Assembly: GCA_031181345.1 (NCBI GenBank)
Contig: JAPSLC010000016.1
Span: 1-64,000, forward strand
Length of the DNA stretch: 64,000 bases
Origin: Cupriavidus sp.
Lineage (GTDB): Bacteria > Pseudomonadota > Gammaproteobacteria > Burkholderiales > Burkholderiaceae
Direction: 5' to 3'
The notes under the pieces are model-generated. The model searched no databases. It saw nothing but the letters and a program-made list of their open reading frames with translations, and was not told the DNA's origin. The position numbers were made by a program, and so were the translations under genes. This document shows, piece by piece, positions 44,597 to 53,706 of this stretch (the stretch's first letter is position 1; every line of letters begins with the position of its first letter).

Positions 44597-46354
44597 ATGG
44601 CCTACGCCGACGATGCCGTCCACCACGGGCCCACCAGCTTCTGGACGCGTTATGTCTGGAGCCAGGACCACAAGGTGATCGCGGTGCAGTACACGATCGT
44701 CGCCATCGTGGTCGGGCTGGTCGGCGTCGTGCTGTCGAACCTGATGCGGATGCAGCTCGGCTTCCCCGGCCGCTTCGATTTCATCGACGCCAACGCCTAC
44801 TACCAGTACGTGACCATGCACGGCATGATCATGGTGATCTATCTGCTGACCGCGCTGTTTCTCGGCGGTTTCGGCAACTACCTGATCCCGCTGATGGTCG
44901 GCGCGCGCGACATGGTATTCCCCTTCCTCAACATGCTGAGCTTCTGGGTCTACCTGCTGTCGGTGATCGTGCTGCTGGCCAGCTTCTTCGTGCCGGGCGG
45001 TCCGACCGGCGCGGGCTGGACGCTGTATCCGCCGCAGGCCATCCTGCCGGGCACGCCCGGTTACGACTGGGGCATCATCCTGATGCTGGTGTCGCTGCTG
45101 ATCTTCATCGTCGCGGCCACCATGGGCGGGCTGAACTACGTCACCACGGTGCTGCAGGCGCGCACCGAGGGCATGACGCTGATGCGGATGCCGCTGGCGG
45201 TGTGGGGCATCTTCATGGCGACGATCCTCGCGCTGCTGGCGTTCCCCGCGCTGTTCGTCTCCGGCGTGATGATGCTGCTCGACAAGACCATCGGCACCAG
45301 CTTCTTCATGCCGTCGATGGTGTCGATGGGGCAGCAGCTCGACTACAAGGGCGGCAGTCCGCTGCTGTTCCAGCACCTGTTCTGGTTCTTTGGCCATCCC
45401 GAGGTCTATATCGTTGCGCTGCCCGCGTTCGGCATCGTCTCTGACCTGATCAGCGTGCATGCGCGCAAGAGCATCTTCGGCTATCGCACCATGGTGTGGG
45501 CCATCCTGGCGATCGGCGTGCTGTCGGTGGTGGTGTGGGCCCACCACATGTTCGTCAGCGGCATGAATCCGTACTTCGGCTTCTTCTTCGCGACCACCAC
45601 GCTGATCATCGCGATTCCGACCGCGATCAAGGTCTACAACTGGGTGCTGACGCTGTGGCGCGGCGACATCCACTTCTCGGTGCCGATGCTGTTCGCGATC
45701 GGCTTCATCAGCACCTTCCTGATCGGCGGGCTGACCGGGCTGTTCCTCGGCAACGTCAGCGTCGACATCCCGCTGTCGAACACCTACTTCGTGGTCGCGC
45801 ACTTCCATATGGTGATGGGCGTGTCGCCGATCCTGGTCGTATTCGGCGGCCTTTACCACTGGTATCCGAAGGTCACCGGGCGCATGCTGAACGACACGCT
45901 GGGGCGTTTGCACTTCTGGGTCACCTTCGTCGGTACCTACGCGATCTTCTTCCCGATGCACTATCTCGGCATCCTTGGCATGCCGCGCCGCTACTACGCC
46001 TTCGAGAACTACGCGTTCATCCCTGAATCGGCGCATGTGCTGAACGCCTATATCTCGGTGGCGGCCTTCGTGGTCGCCGCCGCGCAGCTGCTGTTCGTCT
46101 TCAATCTGATCTGGAGTGCGCGCCGCGGCGAGCCGGCCGGCCCCAATCCGTGGCGGGCCGCGTCGCTGGAATGGCAGACGCCCCAGACGCCGCCGGAGCA
46201 CGGCAACTGGGGCCCGCATCCGCCGGTGGTGTATCGCTGGGCCTACGCCTATAGCGTGCCCGGCGCGCGCGAGGATTTCATCGCGCAGAATGCGCCGCCC
46301 GAAGCCGGCGGCGCCGAACCCGAACCGCAAGCGAGCCAGGGAGCCGTCGCATGA
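44597..46354 (+). CDS. ctaD: Cytochrome c oxidase subunit I
   Basis: This 585-residue protein has twelve membrane helices and all metal ligands. MHGMIMVIYLLTALFLGGFGN supplies the low-spin haem His, WFFGHPEVYIVALPAFG gives the His-Tyr cross-link pair, WAHHMFVSGMNP gives the CuB His pair and VAHFHMVMGVSPILVVFGG the two haem His residues. GHPEVY marks an A-type oxidase with a K-channel Tyr. It reduces O2 to water at the haem a3-CuB centre and pumps protons. AGGAG lies 8 bases upstream of the ATG. The stop overlaps the next gene start by four bases (ATGA), a sign of translational coupling. Confidence 0.97.
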   Translation: MAYADDAVHHGPTSFWTRYVWSQDHKVIAVQYTIVAIVVGLVGVVLSNLMRMQLGFPGRFDFIDANAYYQYVTMHGMIMVIYLLTALFLGGFGNYLIPLMVGARDMVFPFLNMLSFWVYLLSVIVLLASFFVPGGPTGAGWTLYPPQAILPGTPGYDWGIILMLVSLLIFIVAATMGGLNYVTTVLQARTEGMTLMRMPLAVWGIFMATILALLAFPALFVSGVMMLLDKTIGTSFFMPSMVSMGQQLDYKGGSPLLFQHLFWFFGHPEVYIVALPAFGIVSDLISVHARKSIFGYRTMVWAILAIGVLSVVVWAHHMFVSGMNPYFGFFFATTTLIIAIPTAIKVYNWVLTLWRGDIHFSVPMLFAIGFISTFLIGGLTGLFLGNVSVDIPLSNTYFVVAHFHMVMGVSPILVVFGGLYHWYPKVTGRMLNDTLGRLHFWVTFVGTYAIFFPMHYLGILGMPRRYYAFENYAFIPESAHVLNAYISVAAFVVAAAQLLFVFNLIWSARRGEPAGPNPWRAASLEWQTPQTPPEHGNWGPHPPVVYRWAYAYSVPGAREDFIAQNAPPEAGGAEPEPQASQGAVA

Positions 46355-47004
46355 ATACCGGAGCACTGTATCGAGTCACGCGCGGCGACGATGGTCCTGC
46401 CCCGCGCGGCGGCGACGCAATGCGTCAGCACACTTCCGGCTCGACGCCGGCCAGCGTCGCATTGTGGGTCTTCATGGGCGTGGTCACGTCGCTGTTCTCG
46501 CTGTTCATCGTCGCCTTCGGGCTGCGCATGGATTCGATCGACTGGCATCGGATCGCGCTGCCGTGGCAGGTGTGGATGTCCACCGGGCTGCTGATCGCCG
46601 GCAGCGTGGCGATGTGGCGCGCGTCGCGTGCCGCGCAGGCCGGTGAGCCGGCGCAGGCCAGGCGCGCCCTGGCGTTGGGCGGAATCGGCGCGCTCGGTTT
46701 CGTCGCCAGCCAGCTGTGGGCCTGGCAGGCGCTGGGCGCGGCCGATATCCTGCCGGCCAACAATCCGGCCGGCAGCTTCTTCTACATGCTGACCGGGATG
46801 CACGGCCTGCATATGGTCGGCGGCCTGGTGGCGTGGATCGCCGCCTGGCAAGGTATCCGCGCCACCGCGCGACCCGGTGCTGCCTTGCGCGTGCGGCTGC
46901 TGGCGCGCTACTGGCACTTCATGCTGGCGGTATGGCTGGTCCTGCTGGCCGCGCTCGGCTGGCTGACGCCGGAAATCGTGCGCTACATCTGCGGCACCGA
47001 CTGA
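46351..47004 (+). CDS. Subunit III-like heme-copper oxidase protein
   Basis: This 217-residue protein has about five membrane segments and ends LARYWHFMLAVWLVLLAALGWLTPEIV, with the FYMLTGMHGLHMVGGLVAW block of subunit III proteins. Its first 30 residues are hydrophilic. The family stabilises subunit I and is not catalytic. The ATG overlaps the ctaD stop as ATGA. It is followed 40 bases later by a second, canonical subunit III gene, so the operon has two III-like proteins, a layout seen in some caa3/cbb3-neighbouring clusters but not in all. A shorter start at 46420 is possible but less coupled. Confidence 0.88.
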   Translation: MNTGALYRVTRGDDGPAPRGGDAMRQHTSGSTPASVALWVFMGVVTSLFSLFIVAFGLRMDSIDWHRIALPWQVWMSTGLLIAGSVAMWRASRAAQAGEPAQARRALALGGIGALGFVASQLWAWQALGAADILPANNPAGSFFYMLTGMHGLHMVGGLVAWIAAWQGIRATARPGAALRVRLLARYWHFMLAVWLVLLAALGWLTPEIVRYICGTD

Positions 47005-47043
47005 CCGCGGGGTCCGCGCGGACAGGCAAGCGAAGGAGGCGAT

Positions 47044-47769
47044 ATGGCGACCGAACTGCATCCCGGCGATCGCGTGGCCGGTTCCGCGGCACAGACTGCG
47101 GCCCACACCGCGGCCTCCATGCACGGCGGCTGGCGCGGCATGCTGGCCGACTGGGGATCGGACCGGCATGCCTTCCAGGTGTCGTGGGGCAAGGCCATGA
47201 TGTGGATCTTCCTGTTGTCCGACACCTTCGTCTTCAGCTGTTTCCTGATCAGCTACATGACGGTGCGGATGACGACCACGGTGCCGTGGCCCAATCCCAG
47301 CGAGGTGTTCGCGCTGACCATCGCCGGCGAATCGATCCCGCTGATCCTGATCGCGATCATGACCTTCGTGCTGATCACCAGCAGCGGCACCATGGCGATG
47401 GCTGTCAATTTCGCCTATCGGCGCGACCGTGCCCGCTGCGCCACGCTGATGCTGACGACCGCGGCGTTGGGCGCGACCTTTGTCGGCATGCAGGCGTTCG
47501 AATGGACCAAGCTGATCGAAGAGGGCGTGCGCCCCTGGGGCAATCCGATGGGCGCGGCGCAGTTCGGCTCGTCGTTCTTCATGATCACCGGCTTCCACGG
47601 CCTGCACGTGTCGTGCGGCGTCATCTATCTGCTGGTCGTCGCCCTGCGCGTGCTGCGCGGCCGCTACGAACGCACCGGCAACTACCAGATCGTCGAGATC
47701 GCCGGCCTGTACTGGCACTTCGTCGACCTGGTCTGGGTGTTCATCTTCGCGTTCTTCTACCTGTGGTGA
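47044..47769 (+). CDS. ctaE: Cytochrome c oxidase subunit III
   Basis: This 241-residue protein has seven membrane segments and typical subunit III sequences: SWGKAMMWIFLLSDTFVFSCFL, GMQAFEWTKLIEEGVRPWGNP, FFMITGFHGLHVSCGVIYLL and VEIAGLYWHFVDLVWVFIFAFFYLW. It binds lipids near subunit I and protects it during turnover. GAAGGAGG precedes the ATG. It is 40 bases after the shorter III-like gene and 8 bases before the subunit IV gene. Confidence 0.95.
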   Translation: MATELHPGDRVAGSAAQTAAHTAASMHGGWRGMLADWGSDRHAFQVSWGKAMMWIFLLSDTFVFSCFLISYMTVRMTTTVPWPNPSEVFALTIAGESIPLILIAIMTFVLITSSGTMAMAVNFAYRRDRARCATLMLTTAALGATFVGMQAFEWTKLIEEGVRPWGNPMGAAQFGSSFFMITGFHGLHVSCGVIYLLVVALRVLRGRYERTGNYQIVEIAGLYWHFVDLVWVFIFAFFYLW

Positions 47770-47777
47770 GGTCCGCC

Positions 47778-48158
47778 ATGTCCGAGCCCATGCTGCACGA
47801 TTCACCGATGCCGTCGCACGGCAGCGCGCCGGCTGCCGATCAGGGGCACGGCGCCACCGGCCAGGCCCATCCGATCGGCCTCTATCTGAAGATCTGGGGC
47901 CTGCTGTTCGTGCTGTCGGCGATGTCGTACGCGGTCGACTACTTCCATCTCGAGGGCGCGCTGCGCTGGACGCTGATCCTGATCTTCATGATGGCCAAGG
48001 CGGGCCTGATCGTCGCCGTGTTCATGCATATGGCGTGGGAGCGGCTGGCGCTGGTGTACGCGATCCTGCTGCCGCCGCTTTGCCTGCTGGTGCTGGTGTG
48101 GCTGATGGCGGTCGAGGCCGACTATACCTACCTGTTGCGTGGCGAGTTCTTCCGCTGA
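47778..48158 (+). CDS. Cytochrome c oxidase subunit IV (caa3-type)
   Basis: This 126-residue protein has a hydrophilic, His-rich N-terminus (about 33 residues) and three membrane helices: LYLKIWGLLFVLSAMSYAVDY, WTLILIFMMAKAGLIVAVFMHM and LALVYAILLPPLCLLVLVWLM. These match the bacterial subunit IV family (prokaryotic cytochrome c oxidase subunit IV). The AGLIVAVFMHM block is especially typical. It is the last gene of the oxidase operon, 24 bases before the end of the convergent MATE gene. Confidence 0.92.
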   Translation: MSEPMLHDSPMPSHGSAPAADQGHGATGQAHPIGLYLKIWGLLFVLSAMSYAVDYFHLEGALRWTLILIFMMAKAGLIVAVFMHMAWERLALVYAILLPPLCLLVLVWLMAVEADYTYLLRGEFFR

Positions 48159-48182
48159 CCACGCGTTGGCACACGCGCCCGC

Positions 48183-49649
48183 TCATACCGTTTCCGCTTG
48201 CCCCGCCGGCTTCAACGCGTCTTCCGCCGGCGTCCCCATGCTGGTGTCCGCAGCCTGGCCGACCACCTCGCCCGCCGTCGGCGCAACCGGCAGCATTTGG
48301 CTGGCGCGCCAGTTGCCGAAGCGGTAATAGGCCGCGGCCAGCGTGATCGACACCACCGAGCCCAGCGGGAAGCTCCACCACACCGCGTCCGCACCCATCG
48401 TGCGGCCCAGCCACCAGGCGAACGGCAGGCGCACCACCCACATCGAGACGAACAGCACCGCCAGCGGCGCCATGACGGCGCCGGTGGCTCTGACCGTGCC
48501 GAACAGCACGATGGTGAAGCCGAACAGGATGAACGACCACAGCACGATCGCGTTGATGTGCTGCGCGATCTCGATCGCACCGCCGTCGTCCGGCAGGAAC
48601 AGCCCCAGCGAATGCCGGTTGAACAGATAGACCAGCCCGACCAGCGCCCCCGTCATCACCAGATTGAAGGCCAGCCCCATGCCGGTAATGCGCCCGACGC
48701 GGTCCCAGCGGCCGGCGCCGACGTTCTGCGCGACCATCGACGAGACGCTGGCGCCAACGGCCAGCGCCGGCATCTGGACATAGGTCCATAGCTGCGAGGC
48801 CACGCCATACGCCGCCGCGGTCTGGGAGCCGTACTGGTTGACCAGCGCCATCATCACGATCGCGGACGACGAGATCACCACCATCTGCAGGCCCATCGGC
48901 AGCCCCTTGGCCACCAGCGAGCGAAGGATGCCGACGTCGGGCCGCAGGTAGCGCAACTGGCCGCGATGCAGCGTCAGGAAATGCTTGCGGCGATAGAGCA
49001 GCCACATCATCGCGGCCAGGCTGACCAGCTGTGCGATCAGCGTTGCCAGCGCCGAGCCCGCGATGTCCATGCGCGGAATCGGGCCGAGCCCGAAGATCAG
49101 CAGCGGGTTCAGCGCGACATCCAGCACCACCGACAGCAGCATGAAGTAGAACGGCGTGCGCGAGTCCCCGGCCCCGCGCAGGGTCATCATCACGAAGTTG
49201 TAGAAGTACATGAAGGGCAGCGCCAGGAAGATGATCCGCAGATAGCGGATCGCCAGCGGCCGCGCATCCGCCGGCGTGCCCATCGCGCTGAGGATGTCCG
49301 GCGTGAACACGTAGCCTAGCGCCGCGGCGATGATCGACAGCAGCACGAAGAACGTGGTGCTGGTGCCGACCACGCGGCGGGCTTCGTCGAGATCGCGCGC
49401 GCCGACGGCCTGCCCGATCATGATGGTGTTGGCCATGCTGATGCCGAACACCACGCCGAGCAGGAAGAACAGCACGATATTGGCGTTCGACGTCGCCGTC
49501 AGCGCCGCCTCGCCGAGATAGTGGCCGACCCAGATCGAATTGATCGAGGCGTTGAGCGATTGCAGGATGTTGCTGCCCAGCACGGGCAGTGAGAACAGGA
49601 ACAAGGTGCGGCCGATGGGGCCGGTCACGAGTCTGGCGTCGGGCTTCAT
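48183..49649 (-). CDS. MATE-family efflux transporter
   Basis: This 488-residue protein has twelve membrane helices and the MATE pattern: PIGRTLFLFSLPVLGSNILQ, an early NASINSIWVGHYLGEAALTA, MANTIMIGQAVGARDLDEARR and, in the second half, the MALVNQYGSQTAAAYGVASQL and SMVAQNVGAGRWDRVGR repeat-half equivalents. MATE transporters expel cationic drugs or metabolites with Na+ or H+. The ATG at 49649 begins the conserved part; the ribosome site is poor. It converges on the oxidase operon and is divergent from the EamA gene. Confidence 0.93.
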   Translation of the reverse strand: MKPDARLVTGPIGRTLFLFSLPVLGSNILQSLNASINSIWVGHYLGEAALTATSNANIVLFFLLGVVFGISMANTIMIGQAVGARDLDEARRVVGTSTTFFVLLSIIAAALGYVFTPDILSAMGTPADARPLAIRYLRIIFLALPFMYFYNFVMMTLRGAGDSRTPFYFMLLSVVLDVALNPLLIFGLGPIPRMDIAGSALATLIAQLVSLAAMMWLLYRRKHFLTLHRGQLRYLRPDVGILRSLVAKGLPMGLQMVVISSSAIVMMALVNQYGSQTAAAYGVASQLWTYVQMPALAVGASVSSMVAQNVGAGRWDRVGRITGMGLAFNLVMTGALVGLVYLFNRHSLGLFLPDDGGAIEIAQHINAIVLWSFILFGFTIVLFGTVRATGAVMAPLAVLFVSMWVVRLPFAWWLGRTMGADAVWWSFPLGSVVSITLAAAYYRFGNWRASQMLPVAPTAGEVVGQAADTSMGTPAEDALKPAGQAETV

Positions 49650-49800
49650 TGTTGTTGGTGGTAGCCGGGTGGTAGCCGAAGGGGGGTGGGAGCCGCGGAG
49701 CGAGGTCGTATAGCGAGTTCGTATAGTATTCCCGCTGGACCGAAACGGTAGTCGGCGGCAGACCGACATTGCCCGACCCCCACTGACATCCCGCCCTCCC

Positions 49801-50697
49801 ATGACCCAGCGCATCAGCTCGGCAAGCGCCGCCCCCGCATGGCTCAAAGCCGCGCCCGCGCTGTTCCTGCTGCTGTGGTCCAGCGGCTTCGTCTTCCTGA
49901 AGCTGGGTCTGGCCTACGCCGATCCGCTGACCTTCCTGGCGCTGCGCTACGCCTGCGTGGTGGCGCTGCTGATCCTGCCGTGGCTATGGGTGCGGCCGAC
50001 CTTGCCGTCGACGCCCGCGGCATGGGGACATCTGGCGATGGTCGGCTTGCTGATGCAGGCCGGCTATTTCTCGTTCACCTATCTGAGCCTGAAATACGGG
50101 CTGTCTTCGGGCACGGTGGCCTTGATTACCTCGCAACAGCCGATCCTCGTCGGCCTGCTCGCGCCCGCCATTGCCGGCGAACGCGTCGGCCGGGTCCGCT
50201 GGATCGGCCTGCTGCTTGGCGCCAGCGGCGCCGCGATGGTGATTCTCGCCACCTCGTCGATCGATCTGTCGTCGCGGCTGGCGCTGGTGTTCGCCTTGCT
50301 GGCCTTGCTGGTCATGACCGCCGGCACGCTATGGGAAAAGCGCTTCGGCCGCGACACCCATCCGCTGACCGCCAATCTCGTGCAGTACACCGTCGCCCTC
50401 GCCGTGACGGCGCCGCTGGCATGGTGGCTCGAGCCGATGCACATCGAATGGACGCCGGCATTGTTCGGCTCGCTGGCCTATCTGGTGCTCGCCAATTCGA
50501 TCGTCGCGATGACGCTGCTGCTGGCGATGGTCCGCCACGGCGAGGCCTCGCGCGTATCGGCGTTGTTCTTCCTGGTGCCACCCATGACCGCGCTGATCGC
50601 CTGGGCCGTGCTCGGCGAAACCATCCCGCTGGCCGCGTGGCCCGGCATGGCGATCGCGGCGGCGGGGCTGTATCTGGTGATGCGCAGATCGGCGTAG
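49801..50697 (+). CDS. EamA/DMT-family transporter
   Basis: This 298-residue protein has ten membrane helices in two EamA repeats: LFLLLWSSGFVFLKLGL near 21-37 with the following ADPLTFLALRYACV, and the second at LVQYTVALAVTAPLAWW. FFLVPPMTALIAWAVLGETI near 258 is the classic EamA end block. Members export or import amino acids, purines or other metabolites; the substrate is unknown. It lies 16 bases before the Bcr/CflA gene, so the two are likely one operon, possibly for export. Confidence 0.92.
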   Translation: MTQRISSASAAPAWLKAAPALFLLLWSSGFVFLKLGLAYADPLTFLALRYACVVALLILPWLWVRPTLPSTPAAWGHLAMVGLLMQAGYFSFTYLSLKYGLSSGTVALITSQQPILVGLLAPAIAGERVGRVRWIGLLLGASGAAMVILATSSIDLSSRLALVFALLALLVMTAGTLWEKRFGRDTHPLTANLVQYTVALAVTAPLAWWLEPMHIEWTPALFGSLAYLVLANSIVAMTLLLAMVRHGEASRVSALFFLVPPMTALIAWAVLGETIPLAAWPGMAIAAAGLYLVMRRSA

Positions 50698-50713
50698 CAA
50701 CCCACCCATCCGC

Positions 50714-51937
50714 ATGGAGGACGGCTTGTCCAACGGATCGATTCGTACCATTCTTCCGCTGGCCACGATTACGGCGGCCAGCATGCTGACCATGGATCTA
50801 TACCTGCCCGCCGTGCCGACGATGCAGGTCGACCTTGGCATCACGGTGGCGCAAGGGCAGTTGACCATCGCGATCTTCCTGCTCGGCCTGGCCGCTTCGC
50901 AATTGGTCTGGGGCGAGATGCTGCACCGGATCGGGCCGAAGCGCTGCGTGCAGACCGGCCTGCTGGCCCTGATCCTGACCAGCTTCGGCTGTGCGCTGGC
51001 GCCCGATCTGACGACGCTGCTGGGCCTTCGCCTGGTACAGGGCATCGCGGCCGGCGCCGCGACGGTGGTGGTGCCGACCGTCGTGCGGGCGACGCTGCCC
51101 GAACAGGACGGCGTGCGCGGCATCGCCGCGATCGCGATGATCGAAGCGATCGTTCCCGCTGCCGGCCCTGTGTTCGGGACCGCGCTGCTGCTGATCGCGG
51201 ATTGGCGCACGACGTTCGCCATCATCGGCGTTATTGCGCTGGTTTCCGCGCCGTTCGCGCTGCGGGCCACGCCCGCTGCGCTGCCGGCAGCGGAGAAGGG
51301 CGGAAAGGTCGGCTACCGCGCGCTGCTGCGCAACTGGCATTTCGTCGGTCTGGCGCTGGCCCATGCGTTGTCCTTCGGCGCGTTGATCACCTTCGTCGCG
51401 AGCGCGCCGCAGGTGCTTCCGGCATTCGCCAACACCGGCCAGAGCGGCTTTGCGCTGGCGCAGGTCTGTGGCGTGGCGGGCTTCATCGTGGCCGCCAGTC
51501 AGGCTGGCCGGATCAGCACCCGGCTGGGCCCGCGCCATGCGATCCAGCTGGGCGCGCTGCTGCACGGGCTGCTGTGCACCGCGCTGCTGGCGGCATGGTG
51601 GGCCGACCGTCTTTCCTTCCCGTGGGTGCTGGCGTTCTGGGCCGCGTTCTGCGCGGTGCTGGGCATCCGCGGTCCGACTGCGTTCAGCGAGGCGCTGTCG
51701 GTTCCGAACGCCCAACTCGGCCGCGCGTCGGCACTGATGGTGCTGGCGTTGCTCTCGGCCGGCGCGCTGGCGACACAGGCCACGGCGCCGTTCCTGCCGA
51801 GCGGCCAACTCGGCGCCGTGGCTCTGTCGATGAGCCTGCTCTGTTGGGCAAGCTATGCGCTGGTCGTCCGGTATCCCGACAAGCAGACCAGCGTTCGGCC
51901 ACAACACCGGACAGAACAGGAGCACGCCAATCCGTAA
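50714..51937 (+). CDS. Bcr/CflA-family MFS drug transporter
   Basis: This 407-residue protein has twelve membrane helices with Bcr/CflA marks: MLTMDLYLPAVPTMQVDLGI near 24-43 (the DxYLPAxP motif), FLLGLAASQLVWGEMLHRIGPKR and RLVQGIAAGAATVVVPTVVRA near 106-127. The family exports chloramphenicol, bicyclomycin or endogenous metabolites such as cysteine. It follows the EamA gene by 16 bases on the same strand, probably cotranscribed. Its end converges with the gamma-glutamyltransferase gene. Confidence 0.92.
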   Translation: MEDGLSNGSIRTILPLATITAASMLTMDLYLPAVPTMQVDLGITVAQGQLTIAIFLLGLAASQLVWGEMLHRIGPKRCVQTGLLALILTSFGCALAPDLTTLLGLRLVQGIAAGAATVVVPTVVRATLPEQDGVRGIAAIAMIEAIVPAAGPVFGTALLLIADWRTTFAIIGVIALVSAPFALRATPAALPAAEKGGKVGYRALLRNWHFVGLALAHALSFGALITFVASAPQVLPAFANTGQSGFALAQVCGVAGFIVAASQAGRISTRLGPRHAIQLGALLHGLLCTALLAAWWADRLSFPWVLAFWAAFCAVLGIRGPTAFSEALSVPNAQLGRASALMVLALLSAGALATQATAPFLPSGQLGAVALSMSLLCWASYALVVRYPDKQTSVRPQHRTEQEHANP

Positions 51938-51982
51938 GGATGGCGTGCCCGGCTTCCCGCCCGGTGCCCGACAGCAAGCGCG

Positions 51983-53611
51983 CTATGCCGACGGCACGTC
52001 GGTCTCCAGTGCCACGCCGTCGCGCCCCGGATCGGCGCCGCCTTCCAGCCGCCCGTCCACGATGCGCACGGCGTGCACCCAGCCGATCGTGTAGTTGTAC
52101 GGGTTGCGAATCACCTCGTAACCGCTTTGCTGCAGCTCGCGGGTGATATAGCGCGGGATCCGATTGCAGACATCGATCGCGTTGCTGGTCGACGAGAAGC
52201 GCGGCGCGGACACGGCGGCCTGCATGGGCATGTCGAAGTCGACCACATTGGCGATGCTCTGTAGCACGCCCATCGCGATCTGCGTGCCGCCCGGCGCGCC
52301 GAGCACGATCTCCGGCTTCTCGTCCTTGAAGACAATGGTCGGGCACGACGAGGTGAAACGGCGCTTGCCTGGGGCGATGCTGCCCGCGCGTCCCGGCCGC
52401 GGATCGAACACGCCCATGCAGCCGTTGTACATGAAGCCCAGGCCCGGCGTGATCACGCCCGACGGCATCGCCAGCGAGTGCGTCAGCGAGACGCAATTGC
52501 CGTCGCCATCGACAACCGACAGATGCGTGGTGTCGCGCGGCACCGCGTGGCCCGGGTTGACGCGCGGCACTTCGGCCCGCTGCCCTTCGCGAATGCGCTG
52601 CGCGACCTCGCGGGCGTAGTCGGGCGACAGCAGCCGGTCCAGCGGCACGTCGACGAAGGCCGGGTCGCCGATGAAGCGGTCCTTGTCGATGGTCGCCTGC
52701 TTCATCGCTTCGCAAACCACGCGGATATAGTCGGGGCTGTTGTGCCGCAGCCCGCGCAGATCGAACTGCTCGAGAATGGCGAGCATCTGCAGCAGCATCG
52801 CGCCGCCGCCCGGCGGCCGGTTGGTGGTGACGCGGCGATCGCGGTAGCTGCCGACCAGCGGCGCGGTGCGCACGGCCTGGTAGCCGGCCAGGTCCTCGCG
52901 CGACAGCAGCGCGCCGTGCTCGCGCATGTCGGCGACGATTTGCTCCGCGATCTCGCCCAGATAGAACGCATCGACGCCGCCGGATGCGATCCGCTCCAGC
53001 GTGTCGGCGTAGTCGCGGTTCTTCAGCGGGGTGCCGATCGTATGGGGCGAACCGTCGGGCCGGCAATACAGCTGCCGGCCGCTCTCGCTGAAGGCCAGGC
53101 GCTCGCGGTTGCTGGCGCGGCCCAGCGTCGCCTCGTCGATCCAGAAGGAATACATGCCGGGCCGCACGAAGTAGCCGTCGCGCGCCCACTGGATCGCCGG
53201 CTGCACCACCTCTTTCCAAGGCAGCCTGCCGTGGCTGCGATGCAGCGCTTCCAGGCCGCGCAGCGTGCCCGGCGTGGCGATCGATTGATAGCCGATGTCG
53301 TTGACGCGGTCCTTGATGAAGAAGCCGAAGCCGTCGCGCGCTTCGCCCTCCAGCAGGTCGGCCCACATGTCGGGTCGCGCGGCGGCCGGCGCGGTGGCGT
53401 GGAAATCGATGTATTCGTGCGCGCCGCTGCCGGGCATATAGACCGCGGCGGTGCCGAAGCCCGCGATGCCGCACATCAGCGGATCGACCACGGTTTGCGC
53501 AAGGGCGCAGGCGACCGCGGCATCGGCCGCATTACCGCCCGCGCGCAGGATCTCGATGCCGGACTCCGCCGCTTCGGGCTGCGGGCAGGACACCATTCCT
53601 CTACGGGTCAT
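51983..53611 (-). CDS. Gamma-glutamyltransferase family protein
   Basis: This 542-residue Ntn-hydrolase has the GGT signature DTTHLSVVDGDGNCVSLTHSL, in which the second Thr (near 360) is the self-cleavage nucleophile. It also has GGNAADAAVACALAQTVVDP near 25 and PGGGAMLLQMLAIL near 268. Such proteins cleave glutathione or transfer gamma-glutamyl groups, but many in this family act on other amides. Classical GGT is periplasmic; here no signal peptide is evident, so the protein may be cytoplasmic. Start 53611 has only a weak GAGAC site upstream; the 46-residue in-frame extension is not a signal sequence either. It is 95 bases downstream of a Bug receptor gene, forming one unit. Confidence 0.9.
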   Translation of the reverse strand: MTRRGMVSCPQPEAAESGIEILRAGGNAADAAVACALAQTVVDPLMCGIAGFGTAAVYMPGSGAHEYIDFHATAPAAARPDMWADLLEGEARDGFGFFIKDRVNDIGYQSIATPGTLRGLEALHRSHGRLPWKEVVQPAIQWARDGYFVRPGMYSFWIDEATLGRASNRERLAFSESGRQLYCRPDGSPHTIGTPLKNRDYADTLERIASGGVDAFYLGEIAEQIVADMREHGALLSREDLAGYQAVRTAPLVGSYRDRRVTTNRPPGGGAMLLQMLAILEQFDLRGLRHNSPDYIRVVCEAMKQATIDKDRFIGDPAFVDVPLDRLLSPDYAREVAQRIREGQRAEVPRVNPGHAVPRDTTHLSVVDGDGNCVSLTHSLAMPSGVITPGLGFMYNGCMGVFDPRPGRAGSIAPGKRRFTSSCPTIVFKDEKPEIVLGAPGGTQIAMGVLQSIANVVDFDMPMQAAVSAPRFSSTSNAIDVCNRIPRYITRELQQSGYEVIRNPYNYTIGWVHAVRIVDGRLEGGADPGRDGVALETDVPSA

Positions 53612-53706
53612 TGCTTGTCTCGATAGGTTGGCGCCGGGATGCGACCGTGGCGATGCCGACGGCGCATCCCGGCGCGGGATCGTGGTGATGACGGGATTGG
53701 GGCGGC

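Noticed and set aside
44573..46366. A long minus-strand frame opposite cytochrome oxidase subunit I
   Set aside because: Its product is almost entirely Arg, His, Asp, Glu and Gln, the usual antisense pattern of a membrane-protein gene.
48966..49521. Short frames opposite the MATE gene
   Set aside because: They are antisense to conserved MATE helices and have no independent support.
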